From Paramesorhizobium sp049065735 (GTDB lineage Bacteria > Pseudomonadota > Alphaproteobacteria > Rhizobiales > Rhizobiaceae), in the NCBI RefSeq assembly GCF_049065735.1, contig NZ_JBAKHD010000004.1, positions 434,001 through 498,000 on the forward strand: DNA of 64,000 nt, written 5' to 3'. This document shows, in pieces, positions 10,891-19,978 of the stretch (the stretch's first letter is position 1; the number at the start of each line of letters is the position of its first letter). The translations under genes and the position numbers were made by a program. The notes beneath the pieces are model-generated. The model was not told where the DNA came from. It worked only from the letters and a program-made list of their open reading frames with translations, and searched no databases.

Positions 10891-12171
10891 TCATGCGGCT
10901 ATAATCCTCGTTAAACCGCCCATATAGGGGATAAGCGCTTCGGGAACCGTCACGCTGCCATCGGCCTCCTGATAGTTTTCGAGAACCGCGATCAGCGCCC
11001 GCCCAACCGCCACGCCCGAACCGTTGAGCGTGTGGACGAAACGGGTGTTCTTCTCGCCTTCCGGCCGGTAGCGCGCATTCATGCGCCGGCCCTGGAAGTC
11101 GCCGCAGACCGAGCAGCTCGAAATCTCGCGATAGGCCTTCTGCCCCGGCAGCCAGACCTCGATGTCATAAGTCTTGCGCGCCCCGAAACCCATATCGCCG
11201 GTGCAAAGCACGATGGTGCGGAACGGCAGCCCAAGGCGCTTCAACACCTCCTCGGCGCAAGCCGTCATCCGCTCAAGCTCGGCCAGCGAGCTTTCGGCAT
11301 CGGTGACCGACACCATCTCCACCTTCCAGAACTGGTGCTGGCGCAGCATGCCGCGCGTATCGCGCCCCGCCGATCCCGCCTCCGAGCGGAAACAGGGCGT
11401 CAGCGCGGTCATGCGCATCGGCAGATCCTTCACATCGAGGATCTCCTCGCGCACCAGATTGGTCAGCGGCACCTCGGCGGTGGGGATCATCCAACGCCCA
11501 TCGGTGGTGCGGAACAAGTCCTCGGAAAATTTCGGCAATTGCCCGGTGCCATACATAGTGGCGTCGTTGACGAGCAGCGGCGGCATCACTTCCGTATAGC
11601 CATGCTCGCGCGTATGCAGGTCGAGCATGAACTGACCGAGCGCGCGCTCCAGCCGTGCAAGCTGGCTTTTCAGCACCGTGAAGCGGCTGCCCGAGAGCTT
11701 GGCGGCCCGCTCGAAATCCATATAGCCCAGCGCCTCGCCGATCTCGAAATGCTCCTTCGGCTCGAAGGCGAAGTTGCGGATATTGCCGGCGCGGCGGATT
11801 TCGACATTGTCCGCCTCGTCCTTACCGGCGGGCACGTCCTCGAGCGGCACGTTAGGGATGACGGCGAGCGCGTCGGCAAGCTCCTTATCGAGGCGGCGCT
11901 CCTCCTCCTCGGCGAGCTGCAGCCAGCCTTTCAGCTCCGCGACCTCGGCCTTCAGCTTCTCCGCGGTGGCGCTATCCTTCTGCGCCATCGCCTTGCCGAT
12001 TTCCTTGGATGCGGAATTGCGGCGCTCCTGCGCCTCCTGCACCTTGCCGACATGCTGGCGCCGCTTTTCGTCGAGCGCGATCAGATCGGCAGAGAGCGGC
12101 GCGGCGCCGCGCTTGGCAAGCGCCTCGTCCAGTGCCTCAGGGTTTTCGCGTATCCATTTGATATCGAGCAT
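10891..12171 (-). CDS. serS: Seryl-tRNA synthetase
   Basis: Class II aminoacyl-tRNA synthetase, 426 residues. An N-terminal coiled-coil arm (about 25-105, rich in Lys/Glu/Ala heptads) binds the long variable arm of tRNA-Ser. The catalytic core shows motif 2 (CFRSEAGSAGRDTRGMLRQHQF) and motif 3 (NGSGVAVGRALIAVLENYQ). The start is the ATG at 12171, giving the family N-terminus MLDIKWIRENP; the 7-codon upstream extension has no support. It follows tatC on the same strand after a 94-base gap. Confidence 0.97.
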   Translation of the reverse strand: MLDIKWIRENPEALDEALAKRGAAPLSADLIALDEKRRQHVGKVQEAQERRNSASKEIGKAMAQKDSATAEKLKAEVAELKGWLQLAEEEERRLDKELADALAVIPNVPLEDVPAGKDEADNVEIRRAGNIRNFAFEPKEHFEIGEALGYMDFERAAKLSGSRFTVLKSQLARLERALGQFMLDLHTREHGYTEVMPPLLVNDATMYGTGQLPKFSEDLFRTTDGRWMIPTAEVPLTNLVREEILDVKDLPMRMTALTPCFRSEAGSAGRDTRGMLRQHQFWKVEMVSVTDAESSLAELERMTACAEEVLKRLGLPFRTIVLCTGDMGFGARKTYDIEVWLPGQKAYREISSCSVCGDFQGRRMNARYRPEGEKNTRFVHTLNGSGVAVGRALIAVLENYQEADGSVTVPEALIPYMGGLTRIIAA

Positions 12172-12265
12172 GGTTCCACCACGTTCCCGCAAGGGGAGCG
12201 ATTGCCTTCAAATAATTAGGTTTACGCTCTCGCGAGGAGAGCGACGATTCATGAGAAACGCAAAA

Positions 12266-13093
12266 TCAATCGTTTACGGAAGGAAGATTATCCGAGTCCT
12301 GCTTCCCGGCTTCGGCTTCGCGCTTCCGCTCGATCAATCGCGCCATCCAGATGGAAATCTCGTAGAGAAGGATGGTCGGCAAGGCAAGGCCGATCTGGCT
12401 CGCGGGGTCAGGCGGCGTCAGCACCGCCGCGACGACGAAGGCGATGACGATGGCATATTTTCGCTTCTCTTTCAGCGCCTGTGAACTGACGAGGCCGGCC
12501 CGCGCCAGCAGCGAGGTGACGACAGGAAGCTGGAACACGAGGCCGAAGGCGAAGATCAGCGTCATGATGAGGCTGAGATATTCCGACACTTTCGGCAGCA
12601 GTGAAATCTGCACCTCGCCGCCCCCGCCCGTCTGCTGCATGGCGAGGAAGAACCACATCACCATCGGCGTGAAGAAGAAATAGACGAGCGCGCCGCCCAT
12701 GAGGAACAGGATGGGCGATGCGATGAGGAACGGCAGAAAAGCCGCGCGCTCATGGCGGTAAAGGCCGGGCGCGACGAATTTATAGATTTGCGAGGCGATG
12801 ACCGGAAAGGCGAGCACGACCCCGCCGAACATCGCCACCTTCACCTGCGTGAAGAAGAATTCCTGCGGCGCGGTATAGATGAGTTCTGCCTTAGAGGCGT
12901 CCATGCCAGCCCAGGCGATCGCCCATTGATAGGGCAGCACGAGCAGATTGAACAGATGCTTCGCCAAGGAGAAGCACAGGATGAAAGCCAGAAAGAACGC
13001 CACGATCGCCCAGATCAACCGGCGGCGCAATTCGATCAGGTGCTCCAGCAGCGGCGCGGCGCTTTGCTCGATTTCGTCGTCTTCGCGGGTCAC
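12266..13093 (-). CDS. tatC: Sec-independent protein translocase TatC
   Basis: Core receptor of the Tat pathway, 275 residues with six membrane segments. The N-terminal cytoplasmic stretch PLLEHLIELRRRL carries the conserved Glu/Arg residues that bind twin-arginine signals. FVAPGLYRHERAAFLPF and TPPDPASQIGLALP are family signatures. The start is a GTG whose last two bases overlap the tatB stop (GTGA), so translation is coupled. A charged C-terminal tail of about 25 residues follows the last helix. Confidence 0.96.
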   Translation of the reverse strand: MTREDDEIEQSAAPLLEHLIELRRRLIWAIVAFFLAFILCFSLAKHLFNLLVLPYQWAIAWAGMDASKAELIYTAPQEFFFTQVKVAMFGGVVLAFPVIASQIYKFVAPGLYRHERAAFLPFLIASPILFLMGGALVYFFFTPMVMWFFLAMQQTGGGGEVQISLLPKVSEYLSLIMTLIFAFGLVFQLPVVTSLLARAGLVSSQALKEKRKYAIVIAFVVAAVLTPPDPASQIGLALPTILLYEISIWMARLIERKREAEAGKQDSDNLPSVND

Positions 13094-13719
13094 GCTTTTG
13101 TCTCGTCTGCTTTGGCCTTTGGCGTTCTGGCCGTGCGTCTGGCAGGCTTGGCGGCAGGCTCACCGGCCTCTTTGGAAGAAGCGGTCGCGGCCTTGGGAGC
13201 CGCCGTCTTCTTCGCCGCCCGCGCGGGCTTCTTGACCGCAGCCAGCTCCGTCGCGGCGACGGGCGTACTGGCCGGTACGGTTGCGGTACTCACGGGTACG
13301 GCGGGCACAGTGGCGACGGGCGTCGTCGCAAGGGTGGCGGGCGGAGGCGCGGAGGGAACCGGCTCGGGCGGTGGCGGGGGAACCAGCGTGACGACATCCT
13401 CTGCCGGCGTCGCCCCGGCAACCGGGCCATGCAGGCTTTGGCGCAGATCTTCCCCGGCGGAGCGGATCGGGTCGAACATCTTCTTGATGTCGGTGCGCGG
13501 ATCGAGACGGCGTGCGTCCTCGACGACGTTCTTCACGTCCTCCAGTTCAGCCTCTCGCAGCGCTTCATCGAACTGTCGGCGAAACTCGTCCGCGGTGCTG
13601 CGCATCCGCGCCGTCGCCTTGCCGAAGGCCCGCAGCATCTTGGGCAAGTCCTTCGGCCCGACGACCACGATGATGACGATCATGATCACCAGGATTTCGG
13701 ACCAACCGACGTCAAGCAT
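13090..13719 (-). CDS. tatB: Sec-independent protein translocase TatB
   Basis: Tat receptor partner of TatC, 209 residues. It has one N-terminal membrane helix (GWSEILVIMIVIIVVVGP), the hinge GPKDLPKMLRAFGK, and an amphipathic helix. The long Ala/Pro/Thr/Lys-rich C-terminal tail of about 120 residues is low in complexity, as in other rhizobial TatB proteins. The start was set at the ATG at 13719 (MLDVGWSEI); the 17-codon upstream extension is not conserved. It overlaps tatC and is separated from tatA by a 102-base gap containing a strong palindrome. Confidence 0.94.
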   Translation of the reverse strand: MLDVGWSEILVIMIVIIVVVGPKDLPKMLRAFGKATARMRSTADEFRRQFDEALREAELEDVKNVVEDARRLDPRTDIKKMFDPIRSAGEDLRQSLHGPVAGATPAEDVVTLVPPPPPEPVPSAPPPATLATTPVATVPAVPVSTATVPASTPVAATELAAVKKPARAAKKTAAPKAATASSKEAGEPAAKPARRTARTPKAKADETKA

Positions 13720-13766
13720 GATACCGTCCCTGCCCGCGCGGGCAAAAAAGCCGCCCGGGAATGAAA

Positions 13767-13809
13767 GCATGATCCCAAAAAGTCGAAGGCTTTTTGGACA
13801 CGATCATGC
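13767..13809. repeat. Rhizobial GCATGATC-type palindrome inside the tat operon
   Basis: Outer arms GCATGATC (13767-13774) and GATCATGC (13802-13809) enclose a second perfect stem CCAAAAAG/CTTTTTGG around a 7-base loop. This is the layout of the common rhizobial element with GCATGATCCC and a central A-tract stem. It lies between tatA and tatB on the transcribed strand and may set their relative expression. Confidence 0.8.
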
Positions 13810-13821
13810 GGTTGAACACCC

Positions 13822-14055
13822 TCAGGATTTCGAGGTCTTCTTCGCGTTTACGGAAGAAACCGGCTGGTCGGGATTGTTGTCGATGGTCCGGGCCGCATCG
13901 GCCGTGTCGGCCTCGTCATTGTCAGCCATGCCCTGCTTGAAATTCTTGATGCCCTTGGCCACGTCACCCATCAGCTCAGGTATCTTGCCACGGCCGAACA
14001 GCAGAAGCACGACGGCAAGCACGATCAGCCAGTGCCAGATTGAAAAACTGCCCAT
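13822..14055 (-). CDS. tatA: Sec-independent protein translocase TatA
   Basis: Pore-forming Tat subunit, 77 residues. One membrane helix (IWHWLIVLAVVLLLFG), the FGRGKIPELMGDVAKGIKNF hinge and amphipathic helix, and a short acidic/polar tail. The start ATG is at 14055 and gives the usual MGSFSIWHW N-terminus. First gene of tatABC-serS; no promoter can be pinned in the 475-base upstream gap. Confidence 0.96.
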   Translation of the reverse strand: MGSFSIWHWLIVLAVVLLLFGRGKIPELMGDVAKGIKNFKQGMADNDEADTADAARTIDNNPDQPVSSVNAKKTSKS

Positions 14056-14320
14056 AACTTTCCTCTTGGTTACCCCGGATCACGATCCGTGATTGATGTA
14101 AGCGTTTTATCAGCATGATTCAAACAGAACCATACCGTGAGATCATCACAATGGCGAATTTGCCGCGTGTTACATTGATTTGTGACACTGATTTATGACA
14201 CCGACGCTTGTCAGCATTCATTGCCCAAGTCGCCTGCAGGCACGCGTGCATGATAATGGTTCGACGGAATAATAAACGGTCCCGCATTCTGCGCCGTTTA
14301 AAACAACATCGTTGTTGAGG

Positions 14321-14466
14321 CATGGATTCCTGTGACGAGCACAGGAATGACGGGGTGGAGATATCCTGCGCAACTGAAAACCGTTCTTGCCAAGCGGAAC
14401 GGCTGGAAATTGGCGACCAACAACAAAGCAGCCGTCATTCCTGTGCTTGTCACAGGAATCCATGCC
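14321..14466. repeat. Palindromic repeat, CCTGTGCTTGTCACAGG family
   Basis: Inverted hairpins at 14321-14353 and 14431-14466. The second reads GTCATTCCTGTGCTTGTCAC followed by AGGAATCCATG, and the first is its inverse with one loop change. It occupies the gap between scpB and tatA (14056-14530), in which no ORF is convincing. A sister copy with a different but still self-complementary stem is at 23461-23615. Confidence 0.85.
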
Positions 14467-14530
14467 TCTCCGGCTCCGCTACCGCAACGGTGCCAAAGGG
14501 CATCCAAGCGGTTCCATCAAAACATGCCCC

Positions 14531-15259
14531 CTACCCCTCCCCCTTCGGCGGCAACAGCCCCAGCTCCTCCAGATCGATATCGTTGAGCGGCTCCTCGTCG
14601 TCGGTGAGTTCGTCCGGGTCGACCGATGGTATGGGGATCGAAAATTGCGGCGGCATGCGGGCCGACAGCAGCCCTGCCCCGCGCAGTTCCTCCATGCCCG
14701 GCAGGTCACGGATGTCAGGCAGGCCGAAATGGTCGAGGAAGCTTTCCGTCGTGCCATAGGTGACGGGGCGGCCCGGCACGCGGCGGCGGCCGCGCATCTT
14801 GACCCAGCCTGTCTCCATCAGCACATCCAGCGTGCCCTTCGAGGTCTCGACGCCCCTGATATCTTCCAGCTCCGCCCGCGTCACCGGCTGGTGATAGGCG
14901 ATGATGGCGAGCACCTCCAGGGCGGCGCGCGACAGCTTCCTCTGCTGCACCGCCTCGCGGTTCATGAGAAAGGCGAGATCAGGCGCGGTGCGGAAGGCCC
15001 AGGCATCACCCACCCGCACCAGATTGACGCCGCGCCTCACATAATCGGCCTGCAATGCCTTCAGCACCTTGGTGAGATCGATGTTCGACGGCAACCGCTC
15101 GATTAGCGCCCGCTCGGTCACCGGATCGGTGGAAGCGAAGATTAGCGCCTCGACCATGCGCACGGCTTCGCGCAGCGCCAGTTGCGCCATCGTGTCGTCA
15201 GCCGCGTCCGTTTCCAGACCCGGCAATGTCATGATTTGCGCCCTGCCCTTTTCAGACAT
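14531..15259 (-). CDS. scpB: Segregation and condensation protein B
   Basis: Kleisin-associated winged-helix subunit of the SMC-ScpAB condensin, 242 residues. Conserved block: ALEVLAIIAYHQPVTRAELEDIRGVETSKGTLDVLMETGWVK, then GRPVTYGTTESFLDHFGL. The C-terminal tail is acidic, as usual. The start is the ATG at 15259, which overlaps the scpA stop by 8 bases; the longer open frame upstream belongs to scpA territory and is not part of this gene. Confidence 0.95.
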   Translation of the reverse strand: MSEKGRAQIMTLPGLETDAADDTMAQLALREAVRMVEALIFASTDPVTERALIERLPSNIDLTKVLKALQADYVRRGVNLVRVGDAWAFRTAPDLAFLMNREAVQQRKLSRAALEVLAIIAYHQPVTRAELEDIRGVETSKGTLDVLMETGWVKMRGRRRVPGRPVTYGTTESFLDHFGLPDIRDLPGMEELRGAGLLSARMPPQFSIPIPSVDPDELTDDEEPLNDIDLEELGLLPPKGEG

Positions 15260-16103
15260 CGCCCGCCTCCTCGTCTTCGAAAGAAGAGCCCGGCTTCTTG
15301 CGCATGTAAAGCGGTTTGAACGGCGATTCCTGACGGATTTCGATCTTGCCTTCGCGCACCAGTTCCAGGCTTGCCGCAAAGGAACTGGCAAGCGCCGTCG
15401 CCCGGTCGCGCGGATTTGGAATGAAGGCGATAAGAAACTGGTCGAGTGCCGTCCAATCGCTGATCTCACCCATCATCCGCGTCAGGATGGTGCGCGCCTC
15501 CTTGAGCGACCAGACACTGCGCTGCGCGATCTCGACGCGGCTCACCGCCTGCCGCTGGCGCTGCGTGGCATAGGCCGTCAGCAGATCGTAGAGCGTGGCG
15601 GAGAATTGGTGCTTCTTTTCCACCACCACCATTTCCGGCATGCCGCGCGCGAAGACGTCGCGCCCGAGCCGGTTGCGGTTGACGAGCTTTACCGCCGCGT
15701 CGCGCATGGCCTCGAGGCGCTTCAGGCGGAATTGCAGCACCGCCGCCATTTCCTCGCCGCTCTCGCCCTCGTCGCCGGGCGCTTTCGGGATCAGCAGCTT
15801 CGACTTCAAATAGGCCAGCCATGCCGCCATCACAAGATAATCGGCGGCCAGTTCCAGCCGCAGTTCCCGCGCTTCATCGATGAATTTGAGATATTGCTCC
15901 GCCAGCGCCAGCACGGAGATGCGCGCCATGTCGACGCGCTGACTGCGGGCCAGATGGAGCAGCAGGTCGAGCGGGCCTTCGAAGCCCTGCACGTCGATGA
16001 CGAGCGCGGGCTCGCTCTCGGCGCGCTCGGCATCGGTCAGCCACAGCGCCTCCATCGGCGCCGCCGCATCGTCCCTGCCTGTCGCTTTCGCGCCTGCCGC
16101 CAA
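15252..16103 (-). CDS. scpA: Segregation and condensation protein A
   Basis: Kleisin subunit bridging the SMC heads, about 283 residues. The N-terminal signature is VQGFEGPLDLLLHLARSQRVDM, followed by ALAEQYLKFI, YLVMAAWLAYLKSKLLIP, and a C-terminal winged helix that binds SMC. The start is uncertain: a TTG at 16103 has AAGGGA about 10 nt upstream and lies 15 nt after the nagZ stop, while an ATG at 16055 lacks a visible site. I kept the TTG. It sits in a nagZ-scpA-scpB unit. Confidence 0.93.
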   Translation of the reverse strand: MAAGAKATGRDDAAAPMEALWLTDAERAESEPALVIDVQGFEGPLDLLLHLARSQRVDMARISVLALAEQYLKFIDEARELRLELAADYLVMAAWLAYLKSKLLIPKAPGDEGESGEEMAAVLQFRLKRLEAMRDAAVKLVNRNRLGRDVFARGMPEMVVVEKKHQFSATLYDLLTAYATQRQRQAVSRVEIAQRSVWSLKEARTILTRMMGEISDWTALDQFLIAFIPNPRDRATALASSFAASLELVREGKIEIRQESPFKPLYMRKKPGSSFEDEEAGDV

Positions 16104-16118
16104 ACCTGACTATCCCTT

Positions 16119-17138
16119 TTACGCGACCGCCTGAAAGAAGCCTTGAAACTCTTCGCGCAGTTCCGCCTCGTCAGACAAATCCGGCTCGCCGGCGAAGATC
16201 TCGGCGAGTTCAGCCCTCTGCTTCGTCTTGCCGTCAAGGACGGGCGCGCGCGCCGCCACCTTGGATAACTCTTCCATAACCCCGTTGCAATGAAGCACAA
16301 CATCACAACCGGCGGCAAAGATTGCGTCGGTCAAATCCCCGAAATCCCCAGAAAGCGCCTTCATGGAGATGTCATCGCTCATCAGAAGCCCGTCGAAGCC
16401 GATGAAGTCCCTTATGATGGTTTCGACAACGGTAGGAGAGAGCGTCGCGGGGTGGGCCGGATCGATCGCCGTGAAGATCACATGGGCGGTCATCGCCATC
16501 GGCAGGTCCGCGAGCGCCTTGAACGGGAGGAAGTCATGCTCTTCGAGATCGCAGAGCGGCACATCGACCTTCGCCAGTTCCTTGTGCGTGTCGGCAAAGG
16601 CGCGGCCATGGCCGGGAATATGCTTCATGACCGGCAGGACTCCGCCGGAAAGCAGCCCCTCGGCAGCCGCCCGCCCCAGCGCGGCGACGACATGCGGGTC
16701 CTTGGCATAGGCGCGGTGACCGATCACATCATGCGCGCCCTCCACCGGCACATCAAGCACCGGCAGGCAATCGGCGTTTATGCCGAGCCGCATGAGATCG
16801 AAGGCATGGAGCCGCGACATCAGCCACGCCGCGCGCAATCCGCCCTGCTCATCACGGCGATAGATCTCGCCCAGCTCCGCCGCGGGCGGATAGTTCGGCG
16901 CAAGAGGCGGCCGGAGCCGCTGCACCCGCCCGCCTTCCTGATCGATGAAGACAGGCGTTGTCGGCCTCCCCGTCAGCTCGCGCAGATGGGCGGTGAGATC
17001 CGAAACCTGCTTCGCCTCGCCGATATTGCGAGCGAAGAGGATGAAGCCCCAGGGCCGCTCATCGCGGATAAGAGCAATTTCATCCGCCGTCAGGCTGGTG
17101 CCGGACACGCCTGCGATGAGTGCTTTGGAGTGGATCAT
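16119..17138 (-). CDS. nagZ: Beta-N-acetylhexosaminidase
   Basis: GH3 enzyme that removes GlcNAc from 1,6-anhydroMurNAc peptides during cytoplasmic cell-wall recycling, 339 residues. Motifs are KHIPGHGRAFADTHKEL with the catalytic Asp-His dyad of NagZ, and LLMSDDISMKAL with the nucleophile Asp. FIDQEGGRVQRL lies in the sugar-binding region. No signal peptide, as expected. It leads the nagZ-scpA-scpB cluster, an order typical of rhizobia. Confidence 0.95.
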   Translation of the reverse strand: MIHSKALIAGVSGTSLTADEIALIRDERPWGFILFARNIGEAKQVSDLTAHLRELTGRPTTPVFIDQEGGRVQRLRPPLAPNYPPAAELGEIYRRDEQGGLRAAWLMSRLHAFDLMRLGINADCLPVLDVPVEGAHDVIGHRAYAKDPHVVAALGRAAAEGLLSGGVLPVMKHIPGHGRAFADTHKELAKVDVPLCDLEEHDFLPFKALADLPMAMTAHVIFTAIDPAHPATLSPTVVETIIRDFIGFDGLLMSDDISMKALSGDFGDLTDAIFAAGCDVVLHCNGVMEELSKVAARAPVLDGKTKQRAELAEIFAGEPDLSDEAELREEFQGFFQAVA

Positions 17139-17202
17139 GGGGTTTGGTTACCTGGTGCTGACGGATTATTCTCTTGGTGACCGCCGCTGCTCTGCGGATG
17201 CG

Positions 17203-17350
17203 CGCCCTCCCTCCCCCTTGCGGGGAGGGTGGCCCGAAGGGTCGGGTGGGGGTGGTGACGTTTGTGCCACTGTCTCCAGCAAAAGCGCACACGTCACCAC
17301 CCCATCCGCCCGCTAACGCGGGCACCTTCCCCGCAAGGGGGGAAGGAGGG
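17203..17350. repeat. Palindromic repeat, GGGTGGTGACG family
   Basis: Arms at 17203-17260 and 17292-17350 carry CTCCCCCTTGCGGGGAGGGT and GGGTGGGGGTGGTGACG in one orientation and the inverses in the other. It lies between nagZ and the SPOR-domain gene. Related copies are at 37634-37792 and 53683-53824. Confidence 0.85.
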
Positions 17351-17358
17351 TGCGAAAC

Positions 17359-19785
17359 TTACTGCGTCACAAAGCAGCTGCCGCCCGCCGCCTTATACCG
17401 CGTGCAAAGATCGATGGCCTCGCTCTTCGACCCGGCATTGATGCGGACGCGGTAGAAGGTGCCTTTGCCCGGCACGTCGGCGCGGCGGATATCGACGCCG
17501 CGGCCGCCGATGACATTGCCATAGCGGCGGGACAAATTGGCATAGCTCTTCTTGGCGTCTTCCGCCGAAGGCGTCGAGGCGATCTGGATCGCATAGCCGC
17601 CGGCGCTTGCCGCTGCCGTCGCCGCAGCGCCTGCCGCCGAAGCGACCTGCGTGGGCCTGGCCTGGCCTGAGGCCTGCGTGGCGTCGCCGACGATGCGCGT
17701 CGGCTGCTCGGCGGGACGCGACGGCACGACCGGCACGTTCTTCGGCTTGGCGGCCGCGCTTTCCGGCGTGATTGCCTGCGTCTTCACCACACGGGCCGGG
17801 GCAGCGGGAGCCTGTGCCGCATTGGCGGGCGGCGGCGGGGTTTGCCGCGTCTGAACCTCCCGTGGCGGGATCGCACCCGTCTGCACCGGGGCATTGTCGG
17901 CGGCATTAGCGGGAGCGGCGGTGGGCGTCAGCGCCGCCACTTCCGTACCGGCCGGACGCGCCCTCGGCGCTGCAACCTCGCTGGCGGCAGGCGCGGCGGG
18001 GGCCGCTTCCTGCTGCACGATGGTGCCATCGGGCTTGACGATCATGGTCTGCACACGGCGCGGAACGAGCGCCGGCTGCGGGGTGGAATTATTGGCGACG
18101 GTGGTTTCGAGCGCCGATGGCTGGACGCGGTCATTAACCGCCCTATCCTCCGCGCCGCCGTCCTCATCCTCGGCCAGGGCGATATCGACAGGGTTTTCCT
18201 CACTGCTGATGAGGCTCTTCTGCTCGGGTGCCTCAGGCGCGGTTCCCGCCACCCGGTCATAGACCGCCTTGTCCTGGTTGGGCACCGGCGCGCCGCCGGG
18301 ATTTTCCGGCTGGACCTTGGTAGGCTGGCTGTCGGCGGCAATGACGACAGGCGCGCCGGTGCCGCCGGAGGAAAGGCCGTAATAGCCAAGGCCGCCGATC
18401 AGCAGCGCTGCGCCCGCGACCGAGGCGAAGACCAGGCCGCGCCGTCCCCAGCCGGACTGGTTCTCATTGGCCGCGGCGGGTATGCCGAGACCGTCGGACG
18501 ATTGCTGGTCGAAGCTGAAATCCTGCTGCCCGGAATTGGCCCAGTGATTGTAGTAATCGCCCGGGGTGCCGGATGCCTGCGGGGCGTAATCGTCAGCCGC
18601 GTAGGCAGCCTGCGCGTTCCCCTCGGCGGCATTGGCCGCGCCATAGGCTCCGTAGACATCGTTGAAGATGTCCTCGAAGGCGCGGTCCGTCTTGGCTTCC
18701 GGCTGCTGCGGCGTCTGCTCCTCCACGTCGAGGGAGGTGAAAACTTCCGCGAACTCGCTTTCGAGCGCGGTGAGGCCGGCATTCGCCGCCGGCTCCGGCT
18801 CATATTCCACCTCAGGCAGGTCGAGCGCATCCGTCTGCTCCACCCGCGCCTCGGCGACCGATACGGTTTCCACCTGCGGCGCAGCTTCAGGCGCCGTGTA
18901 GCGGTAGCTGGAATGGTTGGGATAGGCTGCGGCGGCTTGCGCGGCAGGCGCCGTCTCGGCCACGTACGCGGCATTATCCTCGGCGAAGAAATCCTCGTCG
19001 AGCTGCGGCTCGTCCCAGCCCTGCGATGCCGCCGGTTCCTGATGCAGCGCAGCCGGCTCATAGCGCGGCTCGGCAGGTTGCGGCGCCGGGGCGGCATAGG
19101 AGCGGGACGGCGGGAAGGGATAACGCGGCTCCGAAACAGGCTGGGCCTGCGCCGCGCCGTGGCCGGCCGTATAGTGCGGCGCTTGCGCATAGGCCTGCTG
19201 TGCATAGGCCTGAGCCTGCGGCGCATAGGCCTGTACCGGCTCGGCGGCACTGCCCTGCTGGCTCCCGAGCATCAGCTCGAGCTCGTCTTCCAGGTTCGGC
19301 GCGACCTCATCCTCGGCCTCATAGGCCGGCTGGTAAATCGTCGAGTCTTCCTCGTCATGCTGAGCGGTCTCGAACGGCGCGTCGAGGGAGAAATCCCCCG
19401 GCTGCTCGATATCGTCATCGAGCGAAAGGTTCAGCTCGTTCTCGAGCGAAGCGGAGAAATCGAGCTTTTCCTCGTCCCGGCCCGCCAGCTGGCGCGGCAC
19501 TGTCCAGCCATGCTGCGCCGCCGGCTGATAGCTCTGGCGCGCCGCAGGCTGATAATGATCCTGGCTTTCGGAATAGTTGGCCTGGGGCTGGGCGTGAAGA
19601 TCGGCTTCGACCGCACCCACCAGCTCCTGTTCCAGATCGAAGGAGAAATCGTCCGTCCCCTCCCGCGAAGCAGCGTTTTTCACCGGCTCGTCGAAGCCGA
19701 TGATCCGTGACAGCTCCATCAGCGGATCGTCTTCCTGCGAAGAGCGCCCCCCATAGTCACGGTTTCTGTAATTGCTGTCCGTCAT
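17359..19785 (-). CDS. SPOR-domain inner-membrane protein, FtsN-like
   Basis: An 808-residue protein in three parts: a long acidic, Ala/Gln/Tyr-rich cytoplasmic region (1 to about 445) beginning MTDSNYRNRDYGG; one membrane segment (about 446-468, LVFASVAGAALLIGGLGYYG); and a periplasmic Pro/Ala/Thr-rich linker ending in a SPOR domain (about 728-808, YAIQIASTPSAEDAKKSYANL ... FYRVRINAG). SPOR domains bind denuded septal glycan. Topology and position between nagZ/scpAB and argS match the FtsN-like proteins of rhizobia. The unusually long N-terminal region is low in complexity. Confidence 0.9.
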   Translation of the reverse strand: MTDSNYRNRDYGGRSSQEDDPLMELSRIIGFDEPVKNAASREGTDDFSFDLEQELVGAVEADLHAQPQANYSESQDHYQPAARQSYQPAAQHGWTVPRQLAGRDEEKLDFSASLENELNLSLDDDIEQPGDFSLDAPFETAQHDEEDSTIYQPAYEAEDEVAPNLEDELELMLGSQQGSAAEPVQAYAPQAQAYAQQAYAQAPHYTAGHGAAQAQPVSEPRYPFPPSRSYAAPAPQPAEPRYEPAALHQEPAASQGWDEPQLDEDFFAEDNAAYVAETAPAAQAAAAYPNHSSYRYTAPEAAPQVETVSVAEARVEQTDALDLPEVEYEPEPAANAGLTALESEFAEVFTSLDVEEQTPQQPEAKTDRAFEDIFNDVYGAYGAANAAEGNAQAAYAADDYAPQASGTPGDYYNHWANSGQQDFSFDQQSSDGLGIPAAANENQSGWGRRGLVFASVAGAALLIGGLGYYGLSSGGTGAPVVIAADSQPTKVQPENPGGAPVPNQDKAVYDRVAGTAPEAPEQKSLISSEENPVDIALAEDEDGGAEDRAVNDRVQPSALETTVANNSTPQPALVPRRVQTMIVKPDGTIVQQEAAPAAPAASEVAAPRARPAGTEVAALTPTAAPANAADNAPVQTGAIPPREVQTRQTPPPPANAAQAPAAPARVVKTQAITPESAAAKPKNVPVVPSRPAEQPTRIVGDATQASGQARPTQVASAAGAAATAAASAGGYAIQIASTPSAEDAKKSYANLSRRYGNVIGGRGVDIRRADVPGKGTFYRVRINAGSKSEAIDLCTRYKAAGGSCFVTQ

Positions 19786-19891
19786 GGCGTTATCCTGTAC
19801 TCATAACACGGGGCGCCCGCCGACGTCACCCACTATAGCGATTACCAACGCATTGTGGGCAAATGGTGACAGTAATTTCCAACGCTTTTTA

Positions 19892-19975
19892 GAGCACGAC
19901 CCGAAAAAGCCGCCGCTTTTTCGGGGATATCACGCAACTAAACTCGAAACAGGATGCTCGATCGACTTGCATCCT
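19892..19975. terminator. Hairpins downstream of argS (GCATGATC-type element variant)
   Basis: A perfect 11-bp stem, CCCGAAAAAGC/GCTTTTTCGGG with loop CGCC (19900-19925), and a second stem AGGATGC/GCATCCT nearer argS (19951-19975). The first is a variant of the palindrome in the tat operon. Located immediately 3' of argS, they probably end or protect its transcript. Confidence 0.6.
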
Positions 19976-19978
19976 GCC

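Noticed and set aside
14120..14330. A 67-codon minus-strand frame upstream of tatA
   Set aside because: Lacks a ribosome site and a protein-like composition, and overlaps the palindromic repeat region.
17842..19710. A 622-codon plus-strand open frame opposite the SPOR-domain gene
   Set aside because: The minus-strand protein has a clear membrane segment and SPOR domain. The opposite translation is a Gly/Arg/Leu-rich shadow.
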